From positions 186,001 to 250,000 of the forward strand of contig JAVYIG010002103.1 in assembly GCA_035222895.1 (NCBI GenBank): a stretch of DNA of 64,000 bases, given 5' to 3'. The stretch is from Strongylocentrotus droebachiensis. Lineage: Eukaryota > Echinodermata > Echinoidea > Camarodonta > Strongylocentrotidae. Of this stretch, positions 32,600 to 44,519 are shown piece by piece. The notes under the pieces are model-generated. The model was given only the letters and a program-made list of their open reading frames with translations. It did no database searches and was not told the DNA's origin. Numbering within the stretch: position 1 is the first letter of the stretch; each line of letters begins with the position of its first letter. A program made the position numbers and the translations under genes.

Positions 32600-34050
32600 A
32601 ATTTTAATAAGCCCCTCATTTTCACATGTCAAATATAAATAGCCTTACCATCAATAATGTTCAAACTGTCAAATTTGTTTAATTGCCAATAATGTAGCTA
32701 AACCATTGCAATGTTAATAATATTGTTTCAAGATGTAATATCCTCTATTTTGTAATATTGTTTGTTTTATGTGTACATTGGAGCATATGAAATCAATGAA
32801 TTTAAATGCAATTCAACTGTTAAATTAAGACCTATATGTACTATGCATTATAATTATCTGTCTTTCATCAGCGAACTTTTTAGTTACTTTCAAAAACAAC
32901 TTGTGCAATATAAACCGTTTGTCTTGCCAAATCTCTGAAAGCCTTTAAAAGTATTGTGCTATACCTTGTATATAATGTATGATATATTTAATTCATATTT
33001 AAGCCATTTCCCTGTAACTTGAATCAAATACATCGGTTGTTTTCATTGGCCGTATGATGAAGAGACCGAGGACCTTTTTTAAATATGATGTATAAATGTA
33101 CATGTAAATATATATATATGTATATGTTGTGCAGGAATATAAATGAGTATAGCTGTAAATATATTCATGCAATCGTGTAGTTTTATGAGCCATCACTTTA
33201 TCTGACGTCGGTGCCCTCACGAAGATCATGCAATAGATCGAAGCTTGATGGAATAAAGGGAGGATCCAACGGCTACGCCCATATTACATCGTTTAACTTT
33301 TGTCAGTATATTACAGTCCAATATTGATAGCCACATGTGTTTGGTACAAGGAATTTTCTTTCTTTAAGTATATATATCATCGAGATTCATTTTCCTTATT
33401 CTAATGCCTTTTGCTTTACTGCACGTTTATATTACTTTTTATTTGTATTTTCATCAGTATTTGTTATCCTTATACCGGGTAGCTGAGATATGTACTCCTC
33501 GCCAGATCATAAACGATCATGGCAGGTAAACTGCAAAGGATGTCACCTCCTGTTGGTCTGAGGGACATATCCACTTACGTTGGCTCAACAACAAAAAAGG
33601 AAATATAAATAAAAAGAGGGTTGAAAGAAAAACGTATCTTTTCATTTTTGTTTTGTTTATCCCTGCCATCTTTTATAACGTCTATTGGGGTTTATCTAAA
33701 TATCAACTTCAAGGAAAGGTAATCTATATAAAAACAAAATATACATATCATTTCAGAGGTAGGTCTATTCAAACATATAGATGACTGATTTTGTTTAGTA
33801 TAAGAAATATAATTGTATCACTACTTTCTTACATTACGAGGGGGGACCTCCCATACATACCCATGATTCACAATCAGCCAAATTTAATAAAAAGCCGATA
33901 AATTTTGATTTTATTTCCCCCAAATCTGAGGAAGGATATATGGGACGTAGTGCTGCAATGAAGTGTGGCAATATCGGGTGAAGTGTGTTTTCTTAATGAA
34001 CGATGGTCTCTATGCGAACATTTGACATGTACATGAAGTACATGACGTCT
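32600..34050. other. Intergenic AT-rich stretch, no gene seen
   Basis: Simple AT repeats (about 33095-33130) and short frames only. No domain, splice or repeat signature that I recognise. Confidence 0.5.
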
Positions 34051-34059
34051 CAAGAACAA

Positions 34060-34512
34060 TTACTTATGCCGGACCAAAATTATGAAAAAAATTGCCTCAA
34101 GAACTTCAAATATGACCAACAGTGTCAATTTTCAAAAGAGAGCTTATTAAGAAATATCTTGTTAATAAATATGTAATTCTAGGATTATTTATACATAAAT
34201 GCCCTTTCTGTTTTGTTTTTATGGATTTATCTGGTTTAATTCTATATGTTCATGTTTTGTTTCATTTTAATGTTTGTATTTCTATCTTGTTGTTTTAGTA
34301 TATTTAAGACTTACTTTGTGTAAATGTTAGTATTTTGGGGAATTACCTTGATATAGGCCACTGGCCTCTGTTTTCCCCATCACATTATGATTTCAATTGA
34401 AGATGTTTCATTTTAACGTTTACTATTGTATATATGCATATGAATTGTACCTGTGCTTTTTTTTAAATCAGATGTGGAAATAAAACTTGATCATGAACTT
34501 GAACTTGAACTA
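34060..34512 (+). mobile_element. LINE 3' end with (CTTGAA)n tail
   Basis: The plus strand at 34076-34165 reads KL*KKLPQELQI*PTVSIFK and then RELIKKYLVNKY, where each * is TGA. The text fits the usual C-terminus of non-LTR ORF2 (GPKLWNSLP.el....Sv..FK..LK.yL). A 3' UTR of about 300 bp follows, ending in AATAAAACTTGATCATGAAC plus TTGAACTTGAAC. Dead fragment, plus orientation. Confidence 0.65.
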
Positions 34513-35539
34513 CATTGAAATAATGAATTATGCAACACACTTCATGTATTTAGACTATGAAGTGGTGTATAATGCAAATTTGGACTATTAAAAAATGGGC
34601 AATCTCAATCGGTTGCTGCACTCCCTCGCAGAAGAAGTTGTTACTTAAAAATGAATATTTTTTTAACATTAGGTACAGCATATATACTCAGATATTTTGT
34701 TTTTTTCCCTAAGGTAGGAAACCGTCAAAAATATATGTTACTGATGCTTGACGAAGAATGCCTATCCCCATAAGAAAAAGCTTGCAGTTTGATTCGCCTG
34801 TGTGAACAAGAATAGTCTTAAATTTACACACATACTTTAACAAGGGCTTTATTACTATGGGAAATGTATGTACAACAAAATGCATAATCATCTTATATCG
34901 AGGAGGGGATGAAGCATCCCCTCCCCCACCGATTCAATGGATTGATGCCCGAGTCATATTTAATCCATTGCTGGCACTTAAGAATGACATTCTTTTTGGG
35001 TCAGCGCCCTCAACATTTTTGGCTCAATACGCCACTGATGATATTATAATTATGGCATTATACCATATGTCATCCGTATCCTATTGCATCGCTTTTTTGG
35101 GTGTATATATATATATATATATGAAAATAGGAGAATATCCCATACATCTCTTTCAAAAAGGATGTCGCTTTGTCGAGTTAATCCTATCATGCGTTTGTGT
35201 TTTAAAACTCTAATACGCGTATAAACTTATAGTTGCTACTAGGGACATCTATATGAATAAGCAGCGCCAGGACCTTTGAGAAGTTGGTCTATTTATAGTC
35301 TTATAATGTGATTGGCAATGATGCCATCTCTCCTTCTCTATCTCTCCCCTTTTCCTTTGAACCCTTACCAACTCTCCCTATATTTTACTCCTTAATCAGT
35401 CCTTCGAGCTTGAGCTATCTTTTTCTTTCTCTTTCTGCTCGTATTTCGATTGTGATGCTGCTCCTATTCTACTTTCATATTCTCATTTATATTCATACCT
35501 GAATGTATTCATGATGTGATTCAGAATTGTCTTTTAAAT

Positions 35540-35757
35540 TCTTGCTATGTATAAGCCATATACATTGTAACAGTCTTGTTATGTTTTGTGCTGAAATCCT
35601 GCTCAAAGACTTTTTCTTTATAGAGTCTTGACGCCTTTCTGGCTTTCAGCACACGACACCATGCTGTTGTCTTATGTTTTGCGTATTACATGTTACACCA
35701 ATGGAAAACAAATTTCTGTATTTTATATGGACAATAAAATCTTGAATCTTGAATCTA
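35540..35757 (+). mobile_element. Retroelement 3' end with (CTTGAAT)n tail
   Basis: Ends in GGACAATAAAATCTTGAATC with a second TTGAATC, the short terminal repeats seen at other LINE/SINE 3' ends in this window. The upstream 200 bp has no coding signature. Element class is inferred from the tail only. Confidence 0.45.
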
Positions 35758-36329
35758 TTTAATGTTGCTGGAGCCGAGGCAGAGACCGAACCTTATTAAT
35801 GTTAGCAGGTCTACTTATATTTGAGTTAATATGATGATTTGTTTACAGCTAAAAACTAAATCATTCATACCCTAACCAAGTTTTCTACTTGTTTTTAAGT
35901 ATATGAAAAATGTATTTCTCCAAATGTATGTTTTCTGGGAATGTGACATATTGAAACCTACATCTAAAAGTATTCAACAAATGCCCTAATTCAACCAGTC
36001 TTACTTTCATTCTTGAGTTATGAAAAATAAAAAAATGCATCATACTTACAAGGGGTATGAGTAACATAGTTGTTAATGGTATGTGTAGGCCTACATGTAC
36101 TACTTACATAACGTCACATATGAGATGGTGGTTTCTGGCAATTTTCTATTTGTAAATGATTTGTCAACTATGTATATTTTGGGAAGGTATAATGATTAAA
36201 TTGATTTATATTATGATATGATTATATATGTATTTGGACTTGTGTTAATAGTGTGCGTTAACCTAGTTTGTTTATTACTTTTTATTATGTTGAAAATGAA
36301 GATTAAATAAAACAAACAAACATATCTTT

Positions 36330-37430
36330 CATGATACGTTTTCAAAGAACAATGTCGTCTTCATGTTGGACAAGAAGTGTGCACTCTTCTTGTTTTGGTT
36401 TTGTTAACGTTTTTTTTATTTTTTTTTATGTTCAAACATCAGCAAAGTACACACAAATCTGATTTATGAGGGTTTACACATGAGGGTACTATTTCATGTA
36501 TTTATAACATACTATCATACTTTTTGTTTTTTCCGTACATACACGCCTTCATTAACACCTATACACACCCTCCCGCACACCGCCATAAACACGCTCCCGC
36601 ACACCCCACTCACACAGACTGTACACACACACATCATGTGTAGATGGTTTTACTTTGTGTTGAGTACATGTGTTCATGTTTGAAGGTATAAAGCACATTT
36701 CCAGTTGTAAGATCTAAGCAATTTTTGAATAATCGTGTATACTACAGTCTTTTATACTCACTGCTTTAAACTTCATTGTCCAATTATATTTCCATATTAT
36801 ACTATTTGTCAACCAAAAAGGTTGTGACATACTCCTTAGTGTTTAATATTTTCTAACCTCATCATAGATATGTATAAATATGTATCCCTGTAGACGAGTC
36901 TGTTATATACTTGCTATTTGCTTCTACTATTGAATATAATTTGTTTTATATTTCTTTTTTACCAGCGGCCAGCCTGTGATTTGTATTATGTAATGTGTTG
37001 TAGTGTCACTACAGATATCACTGTTTTAGATGAGTGGGTAGATGAAGTATTGCTAGTGTTAATCCACAAAACAACGGATTCCCCCCCCCCCCGTGCCACA
37101 TTGTATTTATCATAGGATGATATAACAAAGATTAAGGCTTCAATATTAATTATTTAACGGTTAACTCATAGCCTGCCATATGGCTGCATGCAAGCTACCG
37201 TTATAGTGCTTTGTACATGCGAGCGAGTCAAAATGTTTCGCTGGCATGTGCATGCTTGCCCGCATGCGTAATAACAGTTATTGTTCAAGCTCATTGTAAT
37301 GTGCTGTGTGTTTTGCACGCGCTATTCATAAAACCATCGCGTTAATCAGATTATCTAAAAATAAACTTTGACACGGGGGGATTTAGGGCTTGGCACAATG
37401 TGGATTTGTCCTGTGGCATGATAAGATTAC
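36330..37430. other. Intergenic stretch, no gene seen
   Basis: Includes a CACAC/TCCCGCACACC-like simple repeat (about 36555-36635) and a C run at 37082. Nothing coding recognised. Confidence 0.5.
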
Positions 37431-37501
37431 TTTTTACCGATTTTGAAAGGGTCGTTATAGATCTATTACGACTGACAGCGTGTTATTTTGCAAAGCAATT
37501 G

Positions 37502-37556
37502 TTTTGCACACAAAACAATCCCTACGTGAGCTGGTGCCTATTGTTTTGTGCAAAAA
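37502..37556. repeat. Short imperfect hairpin
   Basis: TTTTGCACACAAAACAAT (37502-37519) faces ATTGTTTTGTGCAAAA (about 37538-37553), one small bulge, loop of about 19 bases. It explains why frames are open on both strands here. Confidence 0.55.
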
Positions 37557-37929
37557 GTTACTTTTATACCACAAGATAAAGGAGGATGAATTAATACCAA
37601 ATAATTTATACCAAAACATATTTCCTAACTTCTTACGTCTGCGAACATGCATGCCTTGTAGATGTTGTACAATAAAAACAATATACCCTTTCTAGTAATA
37701 TCAAGCACCGTTATGTCTATAATTTTTTTGTGTAGGAAGGGAATTTGTTTAAAACTTTTTAATTTTCTGCATTCTGTTTGATTTCGTTCATTATTTGTTT
37801 TTCAGTCGGATTTCGAAAATAACTTTGACAAATCTTTAATTTTCTTTTAATCTAATTTAATTTCTTTAAATGCCAATGGAACCTGGTACATGGCATACAT
37901 GGCACCTCAATGAAGTTGATTTTATTTAC

Positions 37930-38045
37930 AGTTAACAAGAACTATTCTTGCCAAAAAAAAAAATTCTTCATCGGTCCTAAATTCTGGAATACCCTTAATG
38001 ATACACATTTACGATTATAAATGCACCAAGGCCCAGACCAGCTTC
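37930..38045 (+). mobile_element. Possible LINE ORF2 C-terminal relic
   Basis: In one plus frame the text reads FFIGPKFWNTLNDTHLRL, similar to the GPK.WN.L signature at non-LTR ORF2 C-termini. Too short for certainty. Confidence 0.3.
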
Positions 38046-38796
38046 CTTGAAATCACAACTCAAACGGTTCTAATTATCATATTAAGCATATACAATTACA
38101 TCTCTTTATGAAAAATACCGCAGCTGAAATTGCCATGTTATAAACATCATAGTAATTAATCGTACGAACTAACATTGGACCTTTCATCCCATGGACTCGT
38201 TTCACAAAGCCTTTTTTCAATGAAAAATGACAGAAATCAGTGACAAATCTGCTGATAACCAATCAGAAGCAAGGATGTCAGTAGCTTATAACAAAAACTG
38301 TTATTTGCACTGATGATAAGTTCTGTGAAACGTCTCCTGTTGTTCTTTTGTTCTCTATATCCTCACCTCACGTTCTCTCCCTACGTCTCTCTCCTCTTGT
38401 TGTCTCTGCAAGCCTTAGTCCTTGTTTTAGTCTTTGCCCTTTTCCTTGTCCTTGCCCTTGATCTTGTCGTTGTCCTTGTCTTTCATCGTCTCGTCTGACG
38501 TCATCATATGAATGTTATACTTATCAGCCTATGAAAATATGCAGCTACTAAATTCATAAGCTTAAGGAGTCCTCGACCGCTTGTAGTAGGTCCATGGTTG
38601 GAGTAAAGTCCTCTTTCCCTACATGCACTGCTCTACTGGGTTTTTTATGCCTACGAATGCTCCTACTTCCTTGCAGATAATGATTTTGTGTGCATTTTCT
38701 TCTTTTTCTTTCTTTCTCTCTTTCTACCTTTTTTCTTTTCTTTTGTGAGTAATCCACACACATACAAGCTCTGCCTTTAGATGGATCTTCTTTTCC

Positions 38797-39181
38797 TTTA
38801 AAGGGATCCGGTAGCTTTGTTTTAGATCCTTAAAAAAATCCTCGATCTAGCTCATGCTGCAATGATAATTATAAACATTTATTTCAGTCAAGAACCCCAT
38901 GACTTTTACAATCCAATCGCCTGTCTGACTATCAAGATATTCATGATTGAAAATCGAAATCAAATTTTGCGTTTGCCAAACGGTTTTCATAACACTACAG
39001 TCTATTGGGGAAAACGAGTATGGTAAAACCGGACACTCAAAGGTTTGTACTTTTTTGAGGCACCTCTTGATCATTTTGAAGCGCAACTTTTTAGGGCTTC
39101 AATATAACACCATACCGCAGACACTGATAACATATAGGGCCGTGCATCTCACATATAACATTGTTAAACGATCCCTTTAAA
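38797..39181. mobile_element. 385-bp MITE with TTTAAAGGGATC termini
   Basis: Perfect 12-bp terminal inverted repeats TTTAAAGGGATC (38797-38808) and GATCCCTTTAAA (39170-39181). Shares most of its interior with 9070-9355 on the opposite strand. One frame is open in both copies but with no start context, splice site or known domain. Confidence 0.78.
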
Positions 39182-39189
39182 TGTCGACT

Positions 39190-39412
39190 TAGTTTATAAT
39201 AGTATGGTTATATATTTTTTATCCTAAAATGCGTTGATTACTTATTGACATCTGATATTGTTTTATTACAAATAAGTCTAATTTGTTATGTCATATTGCA
39301 TAATATGTCATTTGATATTATTTTATGTAAAAAGCATGTGTTGATTGAGTTATGGAAATAAAGTTATTTGAATTGACTAGGACTAGGACTTGGACTTGGA
39401 AATTGACTCCGA
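39190..39412 (+). mobile_element. Retroelement 3' end with GACTAGGACTTGGACTTGG-like tail
   Basis: AT-rich text ending GGAAATAAAGTTATTTGAAT and short terminal repeats of the GACTTG type, as at the other LINE 3' ends. Only the tail supports the call. Confidence 0.4.
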
Positions 39413-39764
39413 AACTGTTTATTTGGGGTAAATATAGTGCTGCCCTACAATTTTGGAATTATGTCTTCAAATATTAAAAAAAAAAAAAAAAAATTACTGC
39501 CCTTTCATTTCCATGCTGGACGTATAATTGAAACAAATTATTTGTTATTAGGTTTGTGTCTGTGATCCATGGATTCTTTTTTCTCAAATGCTGATATCTC
39601 ATGATGACCCCTACTTGTGTTAGCACTTTGGAATGAAACGAGTTTGGATCCAGCCTCTTTTTGGAATGACTGAGTGGCCTTTATATGCAGGTTTCACTGT
39701 ACTTCTTCCCTTATTAAACAACAATTTTCGTAATATGTTTGTGGTGGAACAAATGGGATAATTG

Positions 39765-40115
39765 CCCACCACTACATCACTGTCACCTTACTGTTACTAC
39801 TATACTACTTCTTCTACTGCTGCTACTTTCGCTGCTACTTATCCTATACAATACTAAAAACACTACTTCTATATCTGCTGCTACTACTACTACTACTACT
39901 ACTACCACCGTTCATTGCCCACCACTACATCACTGTCACTTTACTGTTACTACTATACTACTGCTTCTACTGCTGCTACTTTTGCTGATACTACTTCCTA
40001 TACAATACTAAAAACACTACTTCTGCTAGCATTACTGCTCCTACTACTACTACTGCTACTCTACTACTACCACATTGCCCACCACTACTTCACTGTGACA
40101 TTACCGGTATGTCCA
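39765..40115. repeat. Minisatellite, about 2.3 copies of a roughly 150-bp CTACTA-rich unit
   Basis: ATTGCCCACCACTACATCAC begins copies at about 39762 and 39915, and a shortened third at about 40073 (CACTACTTCAC). Each unit continues TGTTACTACTATACTACT and CAATACTAAAAACACTACTT. The trinucleotide content gives artificial Leu/Thr-rich frames. Confidence 0.85.
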
Positions 40116-40119
40116 GTTC

Positions 40120-41640
40120 GAATTTACCTGACTTGTGGTGATTGCAACTTTCAAAAGTTCATAGCTGTGATATCTAATGTACGATAATATAAACACGAGT
40201 TACACGTTGGCTACTGGGTATCGACTGCAGAGTAGTACACGTGGTTTATTACTAAGTCAGTCATAAGGTGACACTAGGACAATCCCCTTCCTTAATGAAA
40301 GACTTATCAATATAAAGTAAAGATTGATCACTTGCCAAAACCAGATAACTCAATTTGTATATATCTTCTTGTACAAATATCATGCATGTAAGCGTTGTAG
40401 AGTTGTAATAAAACCAATGTTTAGTATTTGCATTGTATCTTCACGTATGTCCTTTTTTGACATTCCCTTTATAAAAACCTATATATGCATTTGTTTCTTT
40501 AATAATATTTTCCTTTAATCACTACTATCCAAGAACCGTATATTCACAGATTTCCCTTTTTTTTAAACTACAATGCACAGAAATGCGCTTCAGATAACTT
40601 TTCCTTCGTCGAGTGAGTAAGATGTGTACTGTATTGTGTGAATAACATAAGAAGCATTCCATTTCATCTATATGGCTATCCCCATTTATGATGCAAGTGC
40701 TATATTGTTGACCATTATATTAATTTCTATGGTAGTTTGTGGTACTGTAAACGGTTTATATCAAACACCCAATTATAACTAGATTATAAAAATCATGGCT
40801 ATTCCAGCCCTCTGCATTCATTACATGCCGTCTTGATTTATGTCATGCATGGCCCCATGAAATCACATTGTTGGTTGGTTACAACTATGATAGGTACCGT
40901 TATCTCCATAAAATATATTCAAATTATGCACCATGGTTTGTTTATTAAGGGGTATCTGTATCAGAACAATCTCCCTATCAAACCTCGATTAATGCAGTTT
41001 CAGGCAAAATTCATGCAATTGTCCAAATCATGAAAAAAATGTTTATACTAGAAATATGAATGCCCTTTGAAGACGTTCGTAAATTATACTTTTTTATTGG
41101 TTTTCTCATTAGTTTACACAAGGTCTAGACCAGCGTTTTTAAACTTTGCCAAATTTACGTTGCCAAATCTGAAACTTTTTCAGATCGGGGTAGTCGGTAA
41201 GGTCTTCGTAAGGTCGCAGCGATGTGTGACCGGGGTATATTAGCAACGTGTGTTGATGAGACTAAATGTGGTACCGATGGTATCTAAGGGATATCTAAGT
41301 TACCCCTATAGTAATGATTTCAGCTTCATATATCCATGCAAACAAACAGTTGTCATTCTTTCTTGCATTCGTATCTCAACGCAATTGAAAGCACACAAGG
41401 CATGGAGTGAGAAACAAGACATTTACTTATCTGTGGTTGTTTTTATTTTTGATAAAATATACAGACGTATTTACAATACACATATTCAACAAAAAAGAAC
41501 TTGTACGCATTCCTAATCACTTCAAGGGTGTATTTCATAATTATAGTGCTTAATACCGTCGCAATCGACATTATAGTTATCATCATTATATCATTTATAT
41601 ATATACTGTTTATCATACTGTTGTACTATTCATTAGACTG
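40120..41640. other. Intergenic stretch, no gene seen
   Basis: AT-rich, short frames only; I recognise no domain, splice pair or repeat end. Confidence 0.45.
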
Positions 41641-41654
41641 TCCACTGTATCTTT

Positions 41655-41695
41655 TTAACCTGAAGAAAGGAAGATGCCTTCCGAAAATCTGTGTA
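41655..41695 (+). ncRNA. Degenerate hammerhead-like motif
   Basis: CTGAAGA (41660-41666), a GGAAG/CTTCC hairpin with a 4-base loop, then GAAA (41683-41686) and ATC. This is the CUGANGA - stem II - GAAA - NUH order of hammerhead ribozymes, with extra A bases before stem II. Flanking sequences do not pair well as stem I, so it is probably dead or a chance match. Confidence 0.22.
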
Positions 41696-42244
41696 CTTAG
41701 CACACCTGAATAATAAACAGACGTTTGAAATTATCATGAAAATCGCAATAGTTCTTATTTTTATTATACTATTGATACAATATATTGATACAAAGTAAAT
41801 ATAAACGAGTGTTTATATACCCATATATTATAAATATACATATATATATTTATGTATATATATACATATGTAAAACCACATATATAGTGTACATTCTTAA
41901 GGCAGCACGTAATTCTGAACTGTTCAACAACATTAAATTGCTGTTCTGGCAGTAAGCTGCATATTCTATACAAATATTATGACAATATTATGAATGATTC
42001 AAAATGTCATACATGATTAATGATAAAATAATGCAAAAAATACAATATTTCCGTTCGAAGGGTATCCTACTTGACAAGGATTAATGTAAACAATCTTAGA
42101 TAAAGCAACTGAAATGTTGCACTAGAAAAATTATAAATCTCTTTATACAAATAAGACTACAAAAACCTCCCTTTAGTCCTTTCTCTTTCTTCTTTTTCTT
42201 ATCATTATCATTAATATCTTCATTATCAATAGTACTATTCCTTT

Positions 42245-42286
42245 TTCCTCTACTGCTACTACTACTACTACTACAATTACTAGTAT

Positions 42287-42340
<54 letters not shown>

Positions 42341-42345
42341 GACTA
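42245..42345. repeat. (TAC)n microsatellite
   Basis: Extended TACTAC runs with few interruptions. Confidence 0.9.
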
Positions 42346-43123
42346 ATACTATTATTACAAGCGTTTGTTTTATGATACTATGAAGGTAGGATATCTTTAA
42401 TCACTTTCACCGAAAGAACTAAAAGAAAATTGTTTGGTTTGGTTTTCCAGTGAATCTCATGTCTCTAATTTTCATTATTTATTGTTGGCATTTTTAAGTT
42501 CTCAAATACGATTTTGTTTTTTGAAAATTATGTGGAAAGTTAAAAAAAAACAGCAAACAATAAAGTCTGCTGATTTCTAGAACTATATTTGATCACAGTG
42601 AACTTCATTTTAAATGCTGAATTTAGGAATAATCTTCCGGCTTTTATTTTCTTCTCTTTCTTTTTGTTTGAAATATAATTTATCACCCAGCCGGTGAAAT
42701 GGGAGTTGTGCTAAGGCAACTCGAGAAATCCTACCGTTTGTACCACACAAATTCATTACCTCAAAAGACATTTCCCTATTAGGTTTTATTAACATGCGGT
42801 TTTCTTACAGTAACTTCAGCGCGCCTATATTATCATTGAATTATGAAAGTAATAACAATTTCCTGAAATCGCTCAAAAATCTTTTTCGCCGGCGCCGCTC
42901 CGGAACCACCCCTGAACTTCTAACTTTGATTGTTATAACTCCATTTTTACATATACCCCACATCGATTTAAATTTGCAGGCAAATGACATGAATATTGAC
43001 CTTCGAAATCATACCAGATATCTTATGGAATAGGTTTCATGGTTTGAAAAAAATCAAGCATATATTAATTCAGGGCTACAAAACTAAAAAGTATACCAGC
43101 TGTCTGCACCAAACTGTTTACGA

Positions 43124-43223
43124 CATGGGCGTCAATCCTTACGTAATATCTATTGTTCAGGGGGATGAATGAATAGATCATCCCCCCTGAACAATAGGTA
43201 TCAATTACAGATCTACGCCCATG
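43124..43223. repeat. 100-bp foldback element
   Basis: CATGGGCGT (43124-43132) and ACGCCCATG (43215-43223) are the outer arms. The inner arms CTATTGTTCAGGGGG and CCCCCCTGAACAATAG are almost perfect, with a short TGAATGAATAGA loop. The mid-arm (about 16 bp) is diverged. It is adjacent to the inverted-repeat element at 43259. Confidence 0.75.
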
Positions 43224-43247
43224 GTTTACGAGTTGAGTTCATGATAC

Positions 43248-43549
43248 ATGACCCTTATTATCGAAAATAATATCGCTAGTGATATTCGTTTGTCTCGCAA
43301 TGTGGTCAATAAGGAATCTAAAAGATCACGACGTTTCGTATGCTACTGCGATACTTCGTCAGGTGATAAAAACTACTGTAAGCAAGGGTCTTTTATACTC
43401 TACGGGAGGACCGTGCGGAGCGGTCCATAATTCGATCGATTTTAGATTCCTTATTGACCACATTGCGAGACAAACGAATATCACTAGCGATATTATTTTC
43501 GATACTATATCCGCAATGAGTAATATATTTAGCATTATGACCCTTATTA
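43248..43549 (-). mobile_element. Inverted-repeat element with 65-bp perfect arms and 13-bp flanking direct repeats
   Basis: The 65-bp arm at 43259-43323 is the exact reverse complement of 43440-43504. The direct repeat ATGACCCTTATTA lies at 43248-43260 and 43537-43549, like a target-site duplication. The loop carries, on the minus strand, a TATAAAAG box (43390-43397), a GGACCG/CGGTCC hairpin and a hammerhead-like motif (43325-43367). Inverted terminal repeats plus a hammerhead are features known from Penelope-like retroelements and retrozymes, so a relic of that kind is suggested; no reverse transcriptase is present. Confidence 0.6.
43325..43367 (-). ncRNA. Candidate hammerhead ribozyme (type I-like, minimal stem III)
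   Basis: Read on the minus strand: ATCAC, CTGACGA (core CUGANGA), A, GTAT - nine-base loop - ATAC (stem II), GAAA, CGTC, GTGAT. ATCAC pairs with GTGAT as stem I, and the CGTC before it supplies a GUC cleavage triplet. Stem III would be minimal, as in hammerheads of Penelope-like elements, which are known to need dimer formation. One extra A before stem II departs from the consensus. Confidence 0.45.
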
Positions 43550-43820
43550 CTTATAATGTATAGGCCTATTTGGTATACTAGTAGTTGAATCCTTTTTTTT
43601 TATAAAAAAAGCACGTTGTAAGCCATCGACACTGTCGCAAAACAAATATGAATCCTCATTTTATGAATGATTGATGCAAGTAAATTAAATAGCTTGCGCT
43701 AAAATGATTTTCAATACTTATTTCAGCCACTTGAATTTTAATCTTGATTTGCATTAGAATCTGATCAGTTTGACAGATGCATTGATGAAAACCTATCATA
43801 AAGATGACAAACAATTTCGC

Positions 43821-44195
43821 TTAAAGGGGCATGTTCCCCGTATTCCAGAGGGCGTTCAAAATACGTACCCGCTGGCGGACGGTGCTAGCTGCCTATTGAC
43901 ACCAACAGAATACGGCTCTTACGCAGATGGCATGTTCAGAATGCCCGCACAATGCCGATTATCGCATACATGTGCCGAAGTAATATCAATCGCAGTTCGG
44001 CTCTAAGATTCGGCTGCTGTTTCCACCCACTTTCGTGACGACACGATCGGCAGCGATCAGCTGGCTTTGCGAAGGCAGGCCAGGCCGCGCGTACTTTGAT
44101 TGACAGCTGTACGCAAATTAGAAGTCGATCTTTGGAACCAAGATGGCGATGACTAGAGCAGCGATAACTACACTGGCGGGAACGTGCCCCTTTAA
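43821..44195. mobile_element. About 370-bp MITE flanked by TTAA
   Basis: TTAA then AGGGGCATGTTCCC (43825 onward), mirrored by GGGAACGTGCCCCT then TTAA (ending 44195). GC-rich interior with no domain. A TTAA target duplication is typical of piggyBac-type insertion, but the assignment rests on the site only. Confidence 0.68.
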
Positions 44196-44331
44196 TATTG
44201 AGCGGAGGATATGAGCTGAATTCAATATAAAACACGCAACATTTCTGGTTTGTACATTATTTAATATACGTGTGTTTGATAAACTTAACTACATTAATCA
44301 TGGTAGTTAACATCATGAAACAAAGTGATAT

Positions 44332-44510
44332 CAACGAAAACAGCCAAACTAAAGCTTTTCTTGTCGGCCTGATCAGAGTAAATCGCAAGAATGAACATGA
44401 CGCCAAAATCAGACACAATAAGCTGAAGGTAAAGGAACAAACGCGTTCATTCTTACGATTTACTCCGATGAGGGTTAGGCGAAAACAATTTAGTACGTCT
44501 GTTTTCGTTT
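44332..44510. repeat. Imperfect 179-bp palindrome
   Basis: 44332-44396 aligns without large gaps to the reverse complement of 44445-44510. The inner 25 bp (GAGTAAATCG.AAGAATGAAC) is nearly perfect and the outer AACGAAAACAG / CTGTTTTCGTT arms are exact. This explains overlapping open frames on both strands that otherwise could suggest a membrane protein. Confidence 0.7.
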
Positions 44511-44519
44511 TTTTTCTTC

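Noticed and set aside
38309-38340. CTGATGA followed by GAAACGTC, hammerhead-like order
   Set aside because: The intervening ten bases cannot form stem II and flanks do not pair as stem I; most likely chance.
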